From positions 124,001 through 188,000 of the forward strand of contig WHVD01000101.1 in NCBI GenBank assembly GCA_015178975.1: 64,000 bases of DNA, read 5' to 3'. The notes beneath the pieces are model-generated. The model did no database searches. It was given only the letters and a program-made list of their open reading frames with translations, and was not told the DNA's origin. The stretch is from Hysterangium stoloniferum. Lineage: Eukaryota > Basidiomycota > Agaricomycetes > Hysterangiales > Hysterangiaceae. Position 1 is the first letter of the stretch, and every line of letters starts with the position of its first letter. Positions 11,572-24,215 of this stretch are shown piece after piece. A program made the position numbers and the translations under genes.

Positions 11572-12495
11572 TCATGCTTGAATCTCTTGGGCTCGAGCGA
11601 TTGAATCCTGTGCCATCTGCCGATGATTTTCTAGCTCGAGGATCCATTGGTCGGCCATAGGGCTGTCTGATAGTTCTCTAGGAACTAGGGGTTCATCACC
11701 TCCTAGAACTCGAGACATTCCTCTTGGGAGGTATCCCATTAATAAGAAGGCCGGGGCGTAGTTTGTGGAACTGTGAACAGTCGAGTTGTATGCATGAACA
11801 ACTACCTCAATCCATTGGGACCAGCTTTCCTTAGCAGAAGCACAATAGGCTCGAAGCATCTGTTCTATGGTCGCATTCATATTCTCCATTTGCCCATCCG
11901 TTTGAGGATGATGAGCCGAAGATACCGCAAGGGTGGTACCATAAATCTTACAGACTTCCCACCAAAACCTGCAGGTCCATCTCTTATCCCGGTCACAGAT
12001 TATTCGAGAGGGCAGTCCGAAGGGGCTTGCCACCTGTTTGACAAATATTCGTGCAAATCCTTCAGCCGTAAGGTTCGAAAAAGTAGGTATTGTAATAGCG
12101 TAACGCGTCAATTTATCAACGGCGACGAAGACTGCAGAATACGAATCCTTTCCTGAGTCGGGTAGTCCAGTGATTAAGTCCATAGAAACTACCTCTAATG
12201 GCCTAAAAGGTACATCAGCCGGTCTGAGGGCTCCTTGACGAGCGGTGCGATCGACTTTGGTTTTTTGGCAGATGTTGCAGGTACGCGCATATGGCACGCA
12301 ATCTTGTAGCATTTTTGGCCAAAAGAACCTGTCTTTCATCAGGTTGAACAACCGCTGGCCTCCGGCGTGTGCTCCCTCAAAAGGGTTATCATGTACCAAC
12401 CTTAAAATCGAGTTAATCATGGTTCTGGGTACACAGACTCGACTTTTCCAGTCCGAGTCACGAAAGTACAGGAGTCGGTTTGCTCCCACGAAGTA
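11572..12495 (-). pseudogene. Element B integrase zinc finger and catalytic core
   Basis: The HHCC zinc finger is visible (H...H with about 30 residues, then CNICQKTK). It is followed by the DDE core: D in SMDLITGL, D in ICDRDKRW, and E after GQM, with 35 residues between the second D and the E, as the family requires. The catalytic triad therefore looks intact. The frame is shifted from RT-RNase H near 12490 and ends in a TGA at 11572-11574, one C-to-T step from CGA. It would integrate the cDNA in the nucleus. Confidence 0.9.
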
Positions 12496-14693
12496 GTGAG
12501 AAGGAGTGCATTGGGTGAAGGGGTATCTAGAGCATAGAGATTCCTGAAAATGGAGTCCTTCGAATAACCCTCTAGAAATTTCTTTATATATCCCTCCTCG
12601 ATGCTGATTAGTAGCTGAGGATGACGCAATGCGAAGTCAGACTCGTCTTCCTGGTCGTTCCTTACTGCGTTATGAGAATCCCATTCTGACTGTCGGACCT
12701 TTTGAGTTACTCCCAAAGGTTCCATAGAATTGAGTATGGTAAAGAAGACCGCCTTCTTAGCGGGTTCGTCCTTCCATAGTTTTTCCTCAGTACTCTTGTC
12801 CAGAGAGGTCGAGGTGATAGCTTGCAAGTCATCTCTAATAGGGCTCACAAAGGCTGGTACCCGAGGGAGTCTGGATAGTGGGTCCACATTGTTGTGAACT
12901 CTCCCTGCTCGATGCAAAATCTCGAGACCTGGAAATGCAGTGTATATCGCCCCCCATGCGGCTAGTTGACGATTAGTGTTCTCGTAAGATCTAGCCCATT
13001 GCAGAGCTGCATGGTCCATAATGAGCAGAACATGTTCACCTTCAATGAAAGGTTGGAAGTGGACTAGTCCCTCCTTTGCTGCTAATGCTTCCCGTTCAGT
13101 AGCAGAATAGTTGCGTTCAGCGCTTTTCAGTGTGCGACTCCAATATGCAATGACTCGTTCAACAGTAACTTCGGTCGCCTCAAAAATGGGTCCCCACGAA
13201 TCCGACCACTCAATCTCGGGCTGTTTGGTTTTGTACCGATGAACAAAGGATGGCACATCCTGCGCACGGTCAAAAGCTAACTTGGCTTGGGCATAGATTT
13301 TAGTGTCCACTAAGTCTCCTAAAGCCATCTTCTGGACTTGTTGGAGACAACAACCCAAGGCAAAATCCGAAGCGTCCGTATACAATCGATAGGGCATCCC
13401 ACTAACTGGATGTCCCAGCACTGGACCTGATCCTAATGCAGTTTTAACATCCTCATAAGCTCGGACATGTTCAGCGGTCCACGTCCAGGGTGTTCCCTTT
13501 TTTAGGAGCGAGAATAAAGGGGACACCATCCATGAATAGAATGGTATATATGCTGAAAAGTAAAGGACCATTCCAAGGAACCGTTGCAGTTCAGAAACCT
13601 TAGTGGGTGGGGCCAGTTCCAATATAGTGCAAACTTTTTCTTGGTGGGTTGAAAAACCCAACCTGGATACTTTATGACCCAACAACAAGATCGAATTATA
13701 TCCGATAAAACATTTCTTGGGAGAAAGAGTGATACCGGCCGAAGCGATGGCACCAAGCACCTGATTCAGGTGAAGCAAATGATCATCCCAGTTCTTAGAG
13801 AATATGACTATGTCATCAATGTAGACTAAACAAAAAATCCACAAGTAGGGTGCTAAAACTGTTTTCATGATGTGTTGAAATGTGGAGGGGCCGTTCCTGA
13901 GCCCGAATGGCATCCTTTTAAATTGCCACAGCCCTCTATGGGATCTGAAGGCTGTTTTGGGCTTATCGTCCTCCAACATTTCTAATTGAGTAAACCCAGC
14001 TAGCGCATCGAAAGAAGAAAGAACATTTGATCCCGACAGCACCTGCATGATCTCCGATTGACGTGGTAAAGGGAATTCGTCTGGAACAGTGAGATGATTA
14101 AGTTTCCGATAGTCGATGACCACCTGCGGTTTACCATTGCGATATACTACAAAGGCTGGCGCTCCCCAGGGGCTTTTAGATGGCTCAATGACACCCTGTT
14201 CGAACCAGGTATCCATTTGCTCGTCTATAACTCTCCTATTGGCAGGGGACGAAGGGAACATAGGCATGGATATGGGCTGGGCTCCCTCTTTCAAGGGGAC
14301 AGGGACTCTACATTCCACTTGCCCTAACTGTCCGTCGACTCCGAAAGCCTTAATGTTCTCAGTCAAAACTGATCTGAGACGTGGCAGGACCTCCGTTGGT
14401 ATATCTGGTCCCAAATTGACTAACTTGTGAAGATCCTCTGAGGCAAATTTCTCATTATCAGCCATTGCAGCCGTCTTAGGACCAGGCGGTTCGAAATCGT
14501 CCGCAATCTCTGGTTCAATGGGTGGCTTAGGCCTTTCTGAGGTGACTTGACGGTCCTCCTCAAGTTGAGAGAGGCTTTCGATAAGGTGTGCGCTCTTGGT
14601 CGCCCCTGCTACCATTAAACCTTTCTCCTCGAGTGACCTGGGCTTGTGAGCCCAACGAGCGGGGTCATGAATTATCCCTATCGTCTCCCCTCG
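12417..14693 (-). pseudogene. Element B reverse transcriptase and RNase H
   Basis: About 750 codons in the same frame as the upstream protease segment, from which a single TGA (14694-14696) separates it. RT motifs are in order: PSKSPWGAPAFVV, VIDYRKLN, the FKRMPFGLRN segment, and the catalytic YIDD (about 13811-13822). RNase H follows with YTDASDFALG and a later DHAALQW segment. Both catalytic sites look intact. An apparent insertion of roughly 70 residues lies inside RNase H (around KMALGDLVDTK). The frame runs off at 12417, after the shift into integrase. Confidence 0.92.
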
Positions 14694-16313
14694 TCAGATA
14701 GTCTTAGGGGTTAGCGATGGATTGGCTAAAGGTACTGCCGCACTATTCCTTGAAATTGCCGTGATTGGTGTGGCTAATATCGAACCGTCCTCGTTTTGCA
14801 ATACAATTCCTTCAACAATCCATTCCTCGCCCTTTAGATCTTCAACAAAAATAGGCACTAGTCTGGCTGATTCTGGATCGATAGTGCAATCCTCCAAGGC
14901 TCGCACGACTCTTTCAGTACGCACACCTTTATCGGGGAGAGAGGTGAGCTTGGGTTGCTCCTTCTCATGCTTCCCGAAAGGGGCCTTATTGACGGTGAAA
15001 GTCAAAGGTTGTGATTCCTTAGAAGAACTGGCTGGAATAAAACCCTGTCGTCCCGGGAGAATAAGTCTAGATCCCAACGGCTGATCTCTTAGAGTACCGA
15101 TTTCGTAATTAATATGGAAATTCTCTCCTAAAGGAATTGGCACCATCATTCCTCTAACGACATAAGTTTCCGCCACGAACTTCAGTAATGTTCCACTGTC
15201 GTCCTCCAGGTAAATAGGAATATTAACATATCCGATCACTTTAGCGTTACCCATGAGCTGGATTAGACGCAACTTGAGTCCTTGTTTCAACTTATATATG
15301 CCCTGCAGCTCCTTGTAGAATTCCTCCAATATAAGGGAAAGATCTGCTCCCGTGTCCATTCGAATTTTAACGCGTTCGGGTGAATCGGGAGTTCCTACAT
15401 GACCGAAAACATGAAGCGCTGCAACTCCTATGCTAGAGTAACCACTGGGAGGATCCCGTTTTCGATAAAGGATCGTAGTATCCTCCTTCATCAGACGACT
15501 GGGACGAGGGTATTGGATTCTAGGCCTCTTACTTTCCTTGCGCAGGGACAAGCTTACATTCCTGCGCTCACTTTGGCAAGGAACATGCTTCGAAGGGGAA
15601 TCCAATACTGAATCATTGTCACTGTCTTCCGAATCCGAGTCCTCGTACGGTAGTAAGTCAGGGGGGTTCCCGGGATCAAACGGGAAAGTGTCAACATCAG
15701 CTCCAGGTGAACAGAGTGAATTCGAGCTGATTTGTTCGTGAGAATCTCCAGTCTGACGGTAGTTCTCGGTCAGGCCTTCAAGGTCCTGCCGATGAGCACT
15801 CAGCCGGTCTCCCTTTTCGAAGAAATCTGCGGCGAGTATGGATACATAAACTTCAGATGGAAGAGCTTCACCAGTCGTTCGATTTTCCTCCCTTACTAAT
15901 TTGTCACCAACTTGGGGCGCATAAATGGAAACAAAAGTCAATTCGTCATCAGAGTTATTTACTTGTCCTTGTATAGATAGTCCATGAACTGCTTCATATA
16001 ACCTTTGCTCCTCAGCTTCCTCCGACATATCCTGTGCGGAGCATTTGTTGATAGAGACATAATGAGACATTTTGCCAGCTTGAGGGCAGTCTATCTTGAA
16101 ATGCTCCGGACTTCCGCATATCCAACATTCCTTGGTGGGTTTGACTGCACTCTTCTTGTTACTCCTCTCGAAGAACATTTTTCCGTGACGCTTTCCCTGC
16201 GTTGGATTAGCGATGTCAGGGACGGTCCTTCTCGTCGAGCCTCTCTCGTTAGTCTCACTAACGAGAACCTGGTTAGGTGAAGAGAAGTTGTCGGTGACTC
16301 TAAGATCTACTTC
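14694..16313 (-). pseudogene. Element B nucleocapsid zinc knuckle and aspartic protease
   Basis: Continuous in frame with Gag (right) after a TAG at 16314-16316 and with RT (left) before a TGA at 14694-14696. A CCHC knuckle (CWICGSPEHFKIDC) lies at about 16110-16080. A long acidic linker with a DSDSEDSDND run follows, then the retropepsin core with RMDTGADLSLI (about 15360). The protease would mature the polyprotein. The DTG triad is intact. The linker includes DTFPFDPG, which also occurs at the end of the Gag-only ORF of element A. Confidence 0.9.
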
Positions 16314-18440
16314 CTAACCCTCCGCTAACATTATGCGCGGTTTCTGGAACCTGTAACATTCCCGGTGTGTTTGGACCCAAGTGTTAATCAGAGCTTCTTG
16401 CAGGTTATTAGCATAAGTCTGCAAACTCATGATATCGTCGATGGGTTGTCCTTGAAGAAGGTAGAGCCATTCTGTAGGCAGCGTGAGAATGAGTCTGCGT
16501 GTCTCATCCCCTCTGTCCTGGTGGAACCCGTACAAGAAACGATAAAGTTTAACTCTCCATTGGATATAGTGGACGGGTGTCTCACGATTGTGACCAGCCT
16601 GTCGAAATTTCATAGCTTCCCATTCTAAGGCTAAGGATTCACGCCAATGAGTTCCAAGCAATCCTTCCACGATACCCCAAAGAAACGACCCATGAGATTG
16701 ACTGAATTCAGTATGATGCTCATGGTCTAGGGTGCTCCACCAAACCTTAGCGTGTCCCGTGAGTTGTCTTGGCAGAGCAACTCCTAAGATCGCACTCATA
16801 GAGTCTGATATCTCCGCGAGACTCATGATGTCCATGATATAGTCCAGGGCTTTGGATTGAGCTCCATCATATTCAGGGAGAGCAGACCATTTGATCTTAA
16901 GGTCGTTGGTGTTAAGAGTGACCTTCTTGTCCTTAGGTAAGTCATCAATAAGCGTGCTAGCTCGAGACCGCATCGGAGTTCGAAAAGGGGTATTAGGCAC
17001 TCCATTGTGGCGCTCCCCACGTCCTGAGTTCCCTCCCCGGTCTGAAGTATTCGAACTCCCAGATGAATCGCTGGGGGGTCCTCCTGATGGCAAGAAGGGA
17101 TTCGAAGTAATCGGCAGAGAATGGCAGGGATCGTCTGAGTTCAGCGATCCTCAACCAGCAACAGGGCCAGCTATACCCTCAGTGAATGCCGTAGAAAAGG
17201 ACGGTTGACCCTTGCTGGCGACTGATCGGTGTCTGACAGTGGTCCCCTCGTTCCTGAAGTTAGGGCTGTTGGAAATTCCCTCAAACGCGACGCGAGAGCG
17301 ATGATCTCCCTGAAAAGGCATGGAACCGGGTTCCGTCGTGATTTGTCTTTTGATCTCAATCGTGTTCAGGAGTCGACGTGGCTGAGGTTGATGAAAGGGA
17401 GCGCAGACCTCAATCCTCTTTTCTTGAAGACGTTCTATCACCTGCGTCCTCATGTCCAGCGGAAAGTCCTCCAGTGTCACAGGACGATTGAGAGAACATA
17501 GGAAACGAGTATCAGGAGACCCATTCAGGTTGCAAACGAACGAATTAGTTGTGGAGACGGGCGAATCAGGGACTTGAATCGAGTCGTTATAAGGGAGAAG
17601 TACCTCCAAGACCATCTTATCAAGTCTTCTTTGATTTCGCCTCAGTCGACCTCTTAAGGTGAAGTACGCAAACGGTAGATTTGGCGTGGCTCCATTGAGA
17701 GACTCCTCCAACATACGGATGTACATGTACTGGTAGTCAATCTTAGGCACAACATGATCCCCGCCGAGCAGGACATGCAGGATCTGCAACACATCATCAT
17801 GCGTACGAAGTGCTTCGAGGAATAGAGAAAACACCTCCCACTTGAGAATCCTTCTTCCTCCTTCCACAACGGTTGTCACCTCGTTCGACCATTCAGGGAT
17901 CGATCGGGTTAACTCCTCAAGGTTCCCTGGTCGCGTGAATAAATCCCACGCCGATAGGATCGCTTGATAACGACCTAACCAAGCTGCTACCGTCACTGGT
18001 AGAATGGAGTAATCCATTTTGTACTCCTCTACAAAGGGAGTAACCTGATCCTTGGAGATTCGATCGGTGTAGTACGTATCCCATTGCAAGTCGATGGGTT
18101 GAGTGTAGACCATATGGCCTCCGAGGAACTGCTTAAGGATGACTTGTCTCGGAGGGAACCTGAGCAAGGGCGTGGGTGCTCGATTAGACTCAAAGTTGGC
18201 TCCAGGGGTGTTCAATTGTCCGGGTGATGAGCGTTCCTCAGGTAGATCAGGGGGAATATTTGTTGACGATCCAGCTACTAATCCGGGGGGATCCTCCGGG
18301 GGAGCTGATCCTTGAAAAGTTGACGAAGACTTCCTCAAAGTGACGTTACGGGGTGGTTCTAAATTAGCTGATTTTTGATGAGGCATAGAACTACTCGGAG
18401 CTGATGAAGACCTAGGTGTTTGATTCTTGCCCATAGTCAT
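16314..18440 (-). pseudogene. Element B Gag, one frame with a single TGA
   Basis: ATG at 18440. The first 429 codons end in TGA (17151-17153), and the same frame continues without shift to TAG at 16314-16316, giving about 709 codons. The N-terminal half (with FPPRQVIL, LGGDHVVP and AYFTLRGRLRR) has a paralogue in element A. The C-terminal half contains the usual retrotransposon capsid signature (WSALPEYDG, ALPRQLTGHAKVWW, FRQAGHN). Both stops are one C-to-T change from Arg or Gln codons, so recent decay is likelier than a designed readthrough, but readthrough cannot be excluded. It would form the cytoplasmic capsid. Confidence 0.85.
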
Positions 18441-18497
18441 TTGCGAGTTCGGGTCCTAGTAGTAAAATAATAAAATCTTTCCTTGTAGGAAAAGAAC

Positions 18498-18516
18498 GGT
18501 CCGGCCCGGATCACCA
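18498..18516 (-). promoter_or_regulatory. Primer-binding site of element B
   Basis: One base after the 5' LTR, the minus strand reads TGGTGATCCGGGCCGGACC, with the TGG expected of a site pairing with a tRNA 3' CCA end. The same 19-mer follows the 5' LTR of element A (38447-38465). I cannot say which tRNA is used. Confidence 0.85.
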
Positions 18517-18517
18517 C

Positions 18518-19159
18518 TGTGAAGAGTCGTTAGATTCTTACCGCTCAATATACGAAGAATAGTGTTTATTCAACTACTATTAGAAAGTATTGACCGTTCA
18601 GTACAATACTGTAGATTGCTAGACTGACAGTACTAGCAAGGAGATGTGCTACATGTCACAAGAGCAACTGTACAGTTGCTCTTGACGGCTAAAATGGGAG
18701 AACAAAGAGTTGACCTTTACGGTGCAACTCGTAGCTAAATGTAAATAGATAATCAACGAGAAGTCGAATATCTGCAGTAAAGAGATAATAGCACGAGTCG
18801 ACTGTAGTGTCGACGAGCGCAAAGACCTTAGAGTGGAACTCGACCTTCGCGGTTTGAGTCCAAAGTATGTTAGGAGACTAGAGAACGCTACCTTATAGGT
18901 AGCTGAGATGTTATGTACCCTTGACACCTCTCGCTATTTGATGTCTGGGTCGTTTACGAGGTGGTGTCTGCTGGGTAAAAGATGTCTATCATTTAGCGCT
19001 GAGAGCGCCCATAGATATACACAAGACTTCGAACTAAGAAATATGGGTATGCTCGAAAGATATAGAGAGTTAGGGAAAAAGAGTAAAAACTAAATAATAA
19101 AATACTATAATATATGTATTATTCCACAGTCCAATCATGATATATGCATACCCTTCACA
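18518..19159 (-). mobile_element. 5' LTR of element B
   Basis: A 642-bp LTR, almost identical to the copy at 8070-8707. It carries the same 26-bp palindrome and hairpins. It drives minus-strand transcription of the element. Confidence 0.95.
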
Positions 19160-20858
19160 CACATAAACATCATTTCTTCTTGAAAGAACATCTGTTTTCA
19201 AATTTAGTTTTCCCAGTCGAAATCGAATAATCAAATTAAAGGTCGATAAATATTCTGCCCATCGAGCTTGTCGTCGGGACAAAATTCGAGTTGTCGCAAA
19301 ATATTCGAGATTCTTGTGATCCGTTAAAACTTCAATTGGTTCTTTTGTTCCTTCAAAATAATGTCACCAAATTTTGAAAGATTTGAATATTGCTAATAAT
19401 TCTTTGTCATAAGTGTTGTAATTGATTTTGGAAGTCGAAAGAGTTCTCGAATGATAAGCAACTGGATGAATTTCATTATTGGGAGTCTGCATAGAAAATA
19501 TTGAAGCTATAGCATGATTAGAAGCATCAGTTTCGAGTATAGGTTTATAATCTGGATTCCAATGAATTAAAATCGGGGCTGTAGTAAATTCTTTTTTCAA
19601 ATAGTTAAATGCATGTTGACATTTTTCATCGAAATGCCATTGAACCTTTTTTCGAGTAAGTTGAGTCAACGGTAAAACGATTTCAGAATAATTTGGAATA
19701 AATCTTCAATAGAAATTCACGAATCCTAAAAATGATTGAATGTCATGGACTTTTTGTGGTTCAGGCCAGTCTTGAATAACTTTGATTTTTTCTTCGTCCA
19801 TATATATGCCTTGAGGGGAAATAACATATCCTAAAAATTCAACACTGGTTTTATGAAATTCACATTTTTCGGGTTTTGCAAATAATCGATTTTGTCGAAG
19901 CCATTGAAGAACTTCTTGAACATGTCATAAATGTTCTTCAAGATTGTCGGAAAATATTAGTATGTTGTTGAGATAGATAATTACCCAAATATCAAGTAAA
20001 TCTGAAAATATTTCATTCATTAATTGTTGAAAGGTTGCCAGGGCATTGCATAGTCCAAAAGGCATAACCAAATATTCGAAAGATCCATATCAAGTCCGAA
20101 AGGCTGTTTTCCACTTGTCACCTGGAGCAATCCTAACTAAGTTATAAGCGCCTCGGAGATCAAATTTCATAAAATATTTTGCCATTTGAAGTCGGTCCAA
20201 AAGATCTGGAATTAAAGGAAGTGGATATCAGTTTTTTCACGTAATTTTATTAAGTCCTCGATAATCAACACAAAGTCGTAGGCTTCTGTCTTTCTTCTTA
20301 ACGAATAAAATCGGTGCGCCGGCAGGAGATTGCGATGATCGAATAAACTTTTTTGAAAGGTTCTCTTGAAGATATTCTTGTAACACTTGAAGTTCTGTCT
20401 CGGATAACAAATAGATCGGACCCATAGGTGGAATAGTTCCTTCTTCTAATGGGATAGCGTGATCATAACTTCGATGTTCAGGTAAAGCTTCAGCTTCTTT
20501 TTTATCAAAAACATCTGAAAAGTCGGAATATTCGGTCAGAACGTTCGGAACATCGAATGAAGTTGAAGTCGTAGTTTTTGCACCAGAGGCCCTACAAGTC
20601 TTGAAAGATTCATCACGAATAAAGACCACAAAAGTTTGAGAGTCTTTTGCTTTCGCAGCTTGTAGGAAAGTCTTCTGATTGACTATGTTGATATTCAGAT
20701 TGACAGTCTCAGATTTTGATTCTTCATGGATTTTTTCAGATGTCAATGAATGACTCGCCGAGGTTGAAGCATGCTTCTCTTCCAATAACGTTTCGATTGA
20801 CGGTTGAATCGGATTCGGATTTGTCGAAGGTGTCGAAGTAGGTTCGAATGATATACGA
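19160..20858 (-). pseudogene. Element D RT and RNase H, catalytic aspartates lost
   Basis: The RT segment starts near 20500 ([40 protein letters not shown]), continues through [13 protein letters not shown] and MPFGLCNA, and reaches a YxDD box that reads YLNN (codons at 19964-19969). Replacing both Asp by Asn should abolish polymerase activity. RNase H ([28 protein letters not shown]) follows. In-frame TGA codons stand where element E or the family has Arg, for example in FRT-stop-YG. The left end is the integration point of element B and the right end that of a solo E LTR. Confidence 0.88.
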
Positions 20859-21677
20859 TGTTAGGATACACACACAGGGTGGGTTTCCGGAGAAACCCAC
20901 AGGATATCTGGTAGGACTTGGCTTCAGCTTATAGGCTGCGCCCTCGCTAGATCGTGTTGTCCAATTTCAAACGTACGTACGGGAATCCCAGGGAGTCCGG
21001 GTGGGGGTTCGTGGGTCGTAGGTCATAGGTCATGAGTCGTGAGTCGTGAGTCGAGATAGTCGAGAGAGATAGATGTGCCAGAGCCCGTGGGCTCCAACTA
21101 GTGCGAGCGGTCTGATAAGAGTAGGGTTTTAGAGAGGAAAATATATTAGATTACTGGGGGGAATCTAAGCTAATTTTCTGACTGGATTGTATGTACAACA
21201 TCTGCCAGTTTATATAGACCGTGGAATGCATGACATACCGAATCCAGTAATAATGAGACAAAACGAGCAAAGCATAAAATGGGAATAGTAAACACCAAAT
21301 TGGTGTTAGGAACGGGACGGAACGGAGCGGAGTCCGAATCATGACAAAGCATAACCCATAACGGGAAATGGAGCGGGAGCGGAGTCCTAAATTGTGACAG
21401 GTCATTTGACTAAAACGGGAACGGGGCTCGATTAGAGCAGTGACGGGCTTCCGAGCAGGTTCCGGTGACTGATGCGTGGGATGAAGATGGACATAGACAG
21501 AGATGGGGTCCGGGGGAAGTCCGGTGACTGATATGTGTCTTAATGAGGTCGAACGTAACAAGTCTTGATGTAACGGAGTCCGGGCGGGAAATCCTATAAA
21601 CAGACAATTGGTGCTTGTAGCGTGTGGGGGCGTACGAGTTAGTGCCCGGAGTCCGGCGGGATTGTCCGGTTGTAACA
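20859..21677 (-). mobile_element. Solo LTR, family E, inside element D
   Basis: An 819-bp TGTTAGG...TGTAACA LTR inserted between the protease and RT coding of D. Flanks are tacga (20854-20858) and tacgg (21678-21682), a target duplication with one transition. Same orientation as element E. Confidence 0.92.
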
Positions 21678-22503
21678 TACGGCCAGATCGCCAGTCAATC
21701 GCAGGATTGTATTGCTTCAGCCAGTTGAGTCCTAATACCACTTGACAAGACGAGTCGAGATTGGTTAAAAAGAATTGTAATTCTTGAATTTGCCCGGATG
21801 GAAAGTAAACTTGTAATGTAGTCGTATATGTGATTTGTCCTGATGTCGGAGTCGATCCGTCGATTAATTTTAATGATAATGAATTTTTCAATTGGTCGAA
21901 AGATAGATTATTTTGTCATGCAAATGTTTTATCCATAAAAAGATGACTAGATCCTGAATCAATTAATGCTTTCATTCTCAGAATTTTTTTCGATTTAAGT
22001 TCAATAGTTAAAGAATCAGAAACTGTTACCGCTCGTAATATTACACAGGAATCTTTTTTGGCGTGATCGAGTTTTCTTCGATACTCTTCACATGCCTGAA
22101 GAGTATCCCTTTTCAATTTTCCGAATTAACATTCAATGTTTGATTCAACTGGTCGGATTGAGTTGTCAAATCTTGGACTTCAATGATTCGTCCTTTTGCA
22201 ATTTGATGAATTTTTCTTTTTGGACAATCCCTCGCTGAATGGCCTTTTTCTCCACATAATATACATAACCCTTCTTTAAATCTTCTGTCTTGTTCGGCAG
22301 GAAGTAATCATCCATCAGGTCCTAAAATTGTCGAAGATGGTTTCGCTTGTGTCGAAGGCCTAAATGTTCTTGAAGTCGAAGTTGTCAGTTTTGAAGTCGA
22401 AGGTGTTCGTGATGTCGAAGGATAAGTCGTAGGAGTCGTCGGTTGCTTTCTTTCAAATCTTCGTGGAGTGGAACTTGATTCTGTTTCACATTGTCATTCA
22501 TTC
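21678..22503 (-). pseudogene. Element D zinc knuckle and aspartic protease (broken)
   Basis: From the right: a Ser/Thr-rich Gag tail, a CCHC knuckle (CILCGEKGHSARDC) near 22270, then a retropepsin core with ALIDSGSSHLF (about 21960) and the second conserved turn (VVLGLNWLKQYNPAIDW) near 21720. TGA codons interrupt both parts. The left border is the junction with a solo E LTR, so the protein is physically cut from its RT. Confidence 0.8.
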
Positions 22504-23323
22504 TGTTAGGATACACACACAGGGCGGGTTTCCAGAGAAACCCACGGGATATCCGGTAGGACTTGGCTTCAGCGTATAGGCTGCGCCCTCACTAGATTGT
22601 GTTGTCCAATTTCAGACAGGTGGACGGGAGTCCCGGGGAGTCCGGGCGGGGGTTCGTGGGTCATAGGTCGTAGGTCGTGAGTTGTGAGTTGTGAGTTGAG
22701 ATGGTCGAGAGAGTTTAGATGCATCGGAGCCCGTGGGCTCCGACTAGTGTGAGCGGTCTGATAAGAGTAGGGTTTAGAGAGGAAAATGTATTAGATCACT
22801 GGGGGGAATCTAAGCTAATTTTCTGACTGGATTGTATGTACAACATCTGCCAGTTTATATAGACCGTGGAATGCATGACATACCAAATCCAGTAATAATG
22901 AGACGGAACGAGCAAAACATAAAACGGGAATAATAAACACCAAGTTTGGTGTTAGGAACGGGATGGAATGGAGCGGAGTCCGAATCGTGACAAAGCATAA
23001 CCCATAACGGGAAACGGAGTGGGAGCGGAGTCCTAAATCGTGACAGGTCATTTGACTAAAACGGGAACGGGGCTCGATTAGAGTGGTGACGGGATTCTGA
23101 GCGGGTTCCGGTGACTGATGCGTGGGACGAAGACGGACATAGACAGAGACGGGATCCGGGGGAAGTCCGGTGATTGATATGTGTCTTAATGAGGTCGAAC
23201 GTAACAAGTCTTGACATAACGGAGTCCGGGCGGGAAATCCTATAAACAGATGATTGGTGCTTGTAGCGCGTGGGGGCGTACGAGTTAGTGCCTGGAGTCC
23301 GGCGGGATTGTCCGGTCATAACA
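22504..23323 (-). mobile_element. Solo LTR, family E, inside element D gag
   Basis: An 820-bp TGTTAGG...CATAACA LTR with a perfect target duplication cattc (22499-22503, 23324-23328). It is very similar to the copy at 20859-21677, and splits the Gag reading frame of D just before the zinc knuckle. Confidence 0.95.
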
Positions 23324-24131
23324 CATTCTCTCACATCCAATAGTAAGAATCGAGTCGAAGGGCTGCCATTCGCAGTTCGGCAAAACTTTCGGGCTGAACT
23401 TGAAGCTTCACTATTTCGTCCTTAATTTGATTCGGAAGTCCTTTATAAAATCGTCGTCGTAAAGCGAATTCGTCGTATTGAGTTTGAGCAGCAAGACTTG
23501 TAAATTGAATTGAATACTTCGCAACATGATGATGAGCTTTCATTCGAAGATTATCGAGTTTTTCTTCAGCCTCTCCCTCTGCATCAATTTTTCCAAACTG
23601 AGCATATAATTCATCTAGAAAATCGAGATAATCCACAAGGAAAGATGGCGGAGGAATTGGGGGATTTAATAAAAAAAATTGCCACCACTCTTGAGCTGTT
23701 TTCCGGAAATACGAAGTTACCATCGTAATTTTCGATTGATCGGATTCAAATGATTTTGGTCAAGATCGAAAGACCATTTCGCATTGAGTGATAAAATTCT
23801 TCAACATTGAAGGTTCTTCTCCAGTAAATTCTTCAGGCTTATTCACTGTGATTTCGGGCTCCTTCAAAGACATCTGGTCCTTCAATACTTTTCCGAGTGC
23901 ATCTCCAAAATGTCGTAACATTGTTTCATCGTCAGACGTAACAGGTTCAGGAGGTGGAGATTCAGGCAAAGGCGTTAAAGGGGATTCGGATTCTTGAATT
24001 GGTAAGATCGGTTCTTCTCGAACTTCTTCGGGTTCTTGGATTGAAGTCATTGTAGCTCTTCGAGTCTTGGTCAAAGGAGAAACTGGAATTCGCGATGGCT
24101 GGATAACTCTCGGTGATGGAATGGGAGCCAC
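23324..24131 (-). pseudogene. Element D Gag (broken)
   Basis: Two in-register stretches (24131-23760 and 23723-23331) show a Pro/Glu-rich N-terminus and then a retrotransposon Gag capsid domain (YFRKTAQEWWQFF, DFLDELYAQFG, EEKLDNLRMK, FYKGLPNQIKDEI). This is close in plan to Gag of element E (FEPAFSG, ENSLTNLRMK, FYAGLPSRLKDEV). One stop and a TGA at the Arg position after YYWM break it. The coding continues left of the solo LTR. Confidence 0.82.
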
Positions 24132-24202
24132 AGATTGGAGTGCTGTGGAACTCGATGCTTTGGTAGTCTCGGATCACGTCCTGGGCTTCATCAACAGTTG
24201 AT

Positions 24203-24213
24203 AGTCGAAATAT
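24203..24213 (-). promoter_or_regulatory. Self-priming primer-binding site of element D
   Basis: Two bases after the 5' LTR remnant, the minus strand reads ATATTTCGACT. It is perfectly complementary to the predicted first 11 nucleotides of the element RNA (AGTCGAAATAT, 5229-5239 in the 3' LTR; one CpG-to-CpA change in the 5' LTR at 24497-24507). This is the arrangement known for Tf1/sushi-type self-primed retrotransposons; there is no TGG tRNA-type site. Confidence 0.75.
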
Positions 24214-24215
24214 AC

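Larger units (their letters stand above)
8070..19159 (-). mobile_element. Element B: full-length 11.1-kb Ty3/gypsy chromovirus
   Basis: Two LTRs (8070-8707 and 18518-19159) flank a 9.8-kb interior, with the target duplication cacat at 8065-8069 and 19160-19164. The minus strand encodes Gag, zinc knuckle, protease, RT, RNase H, integrase and chromodomain, then a further ORF in the position where envelope genes sit in retroviruses. A TGG-starting primer-binding site adjoins the 5' LTR (right) and a purine tract adjoins the 3' LTR (left). The LTRs differ at few sites, mostly transitions, so the insertion is young compared with its host D. Only four in-frame stops and two frameshifts break gag-pol. 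Confidence 0.95.
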
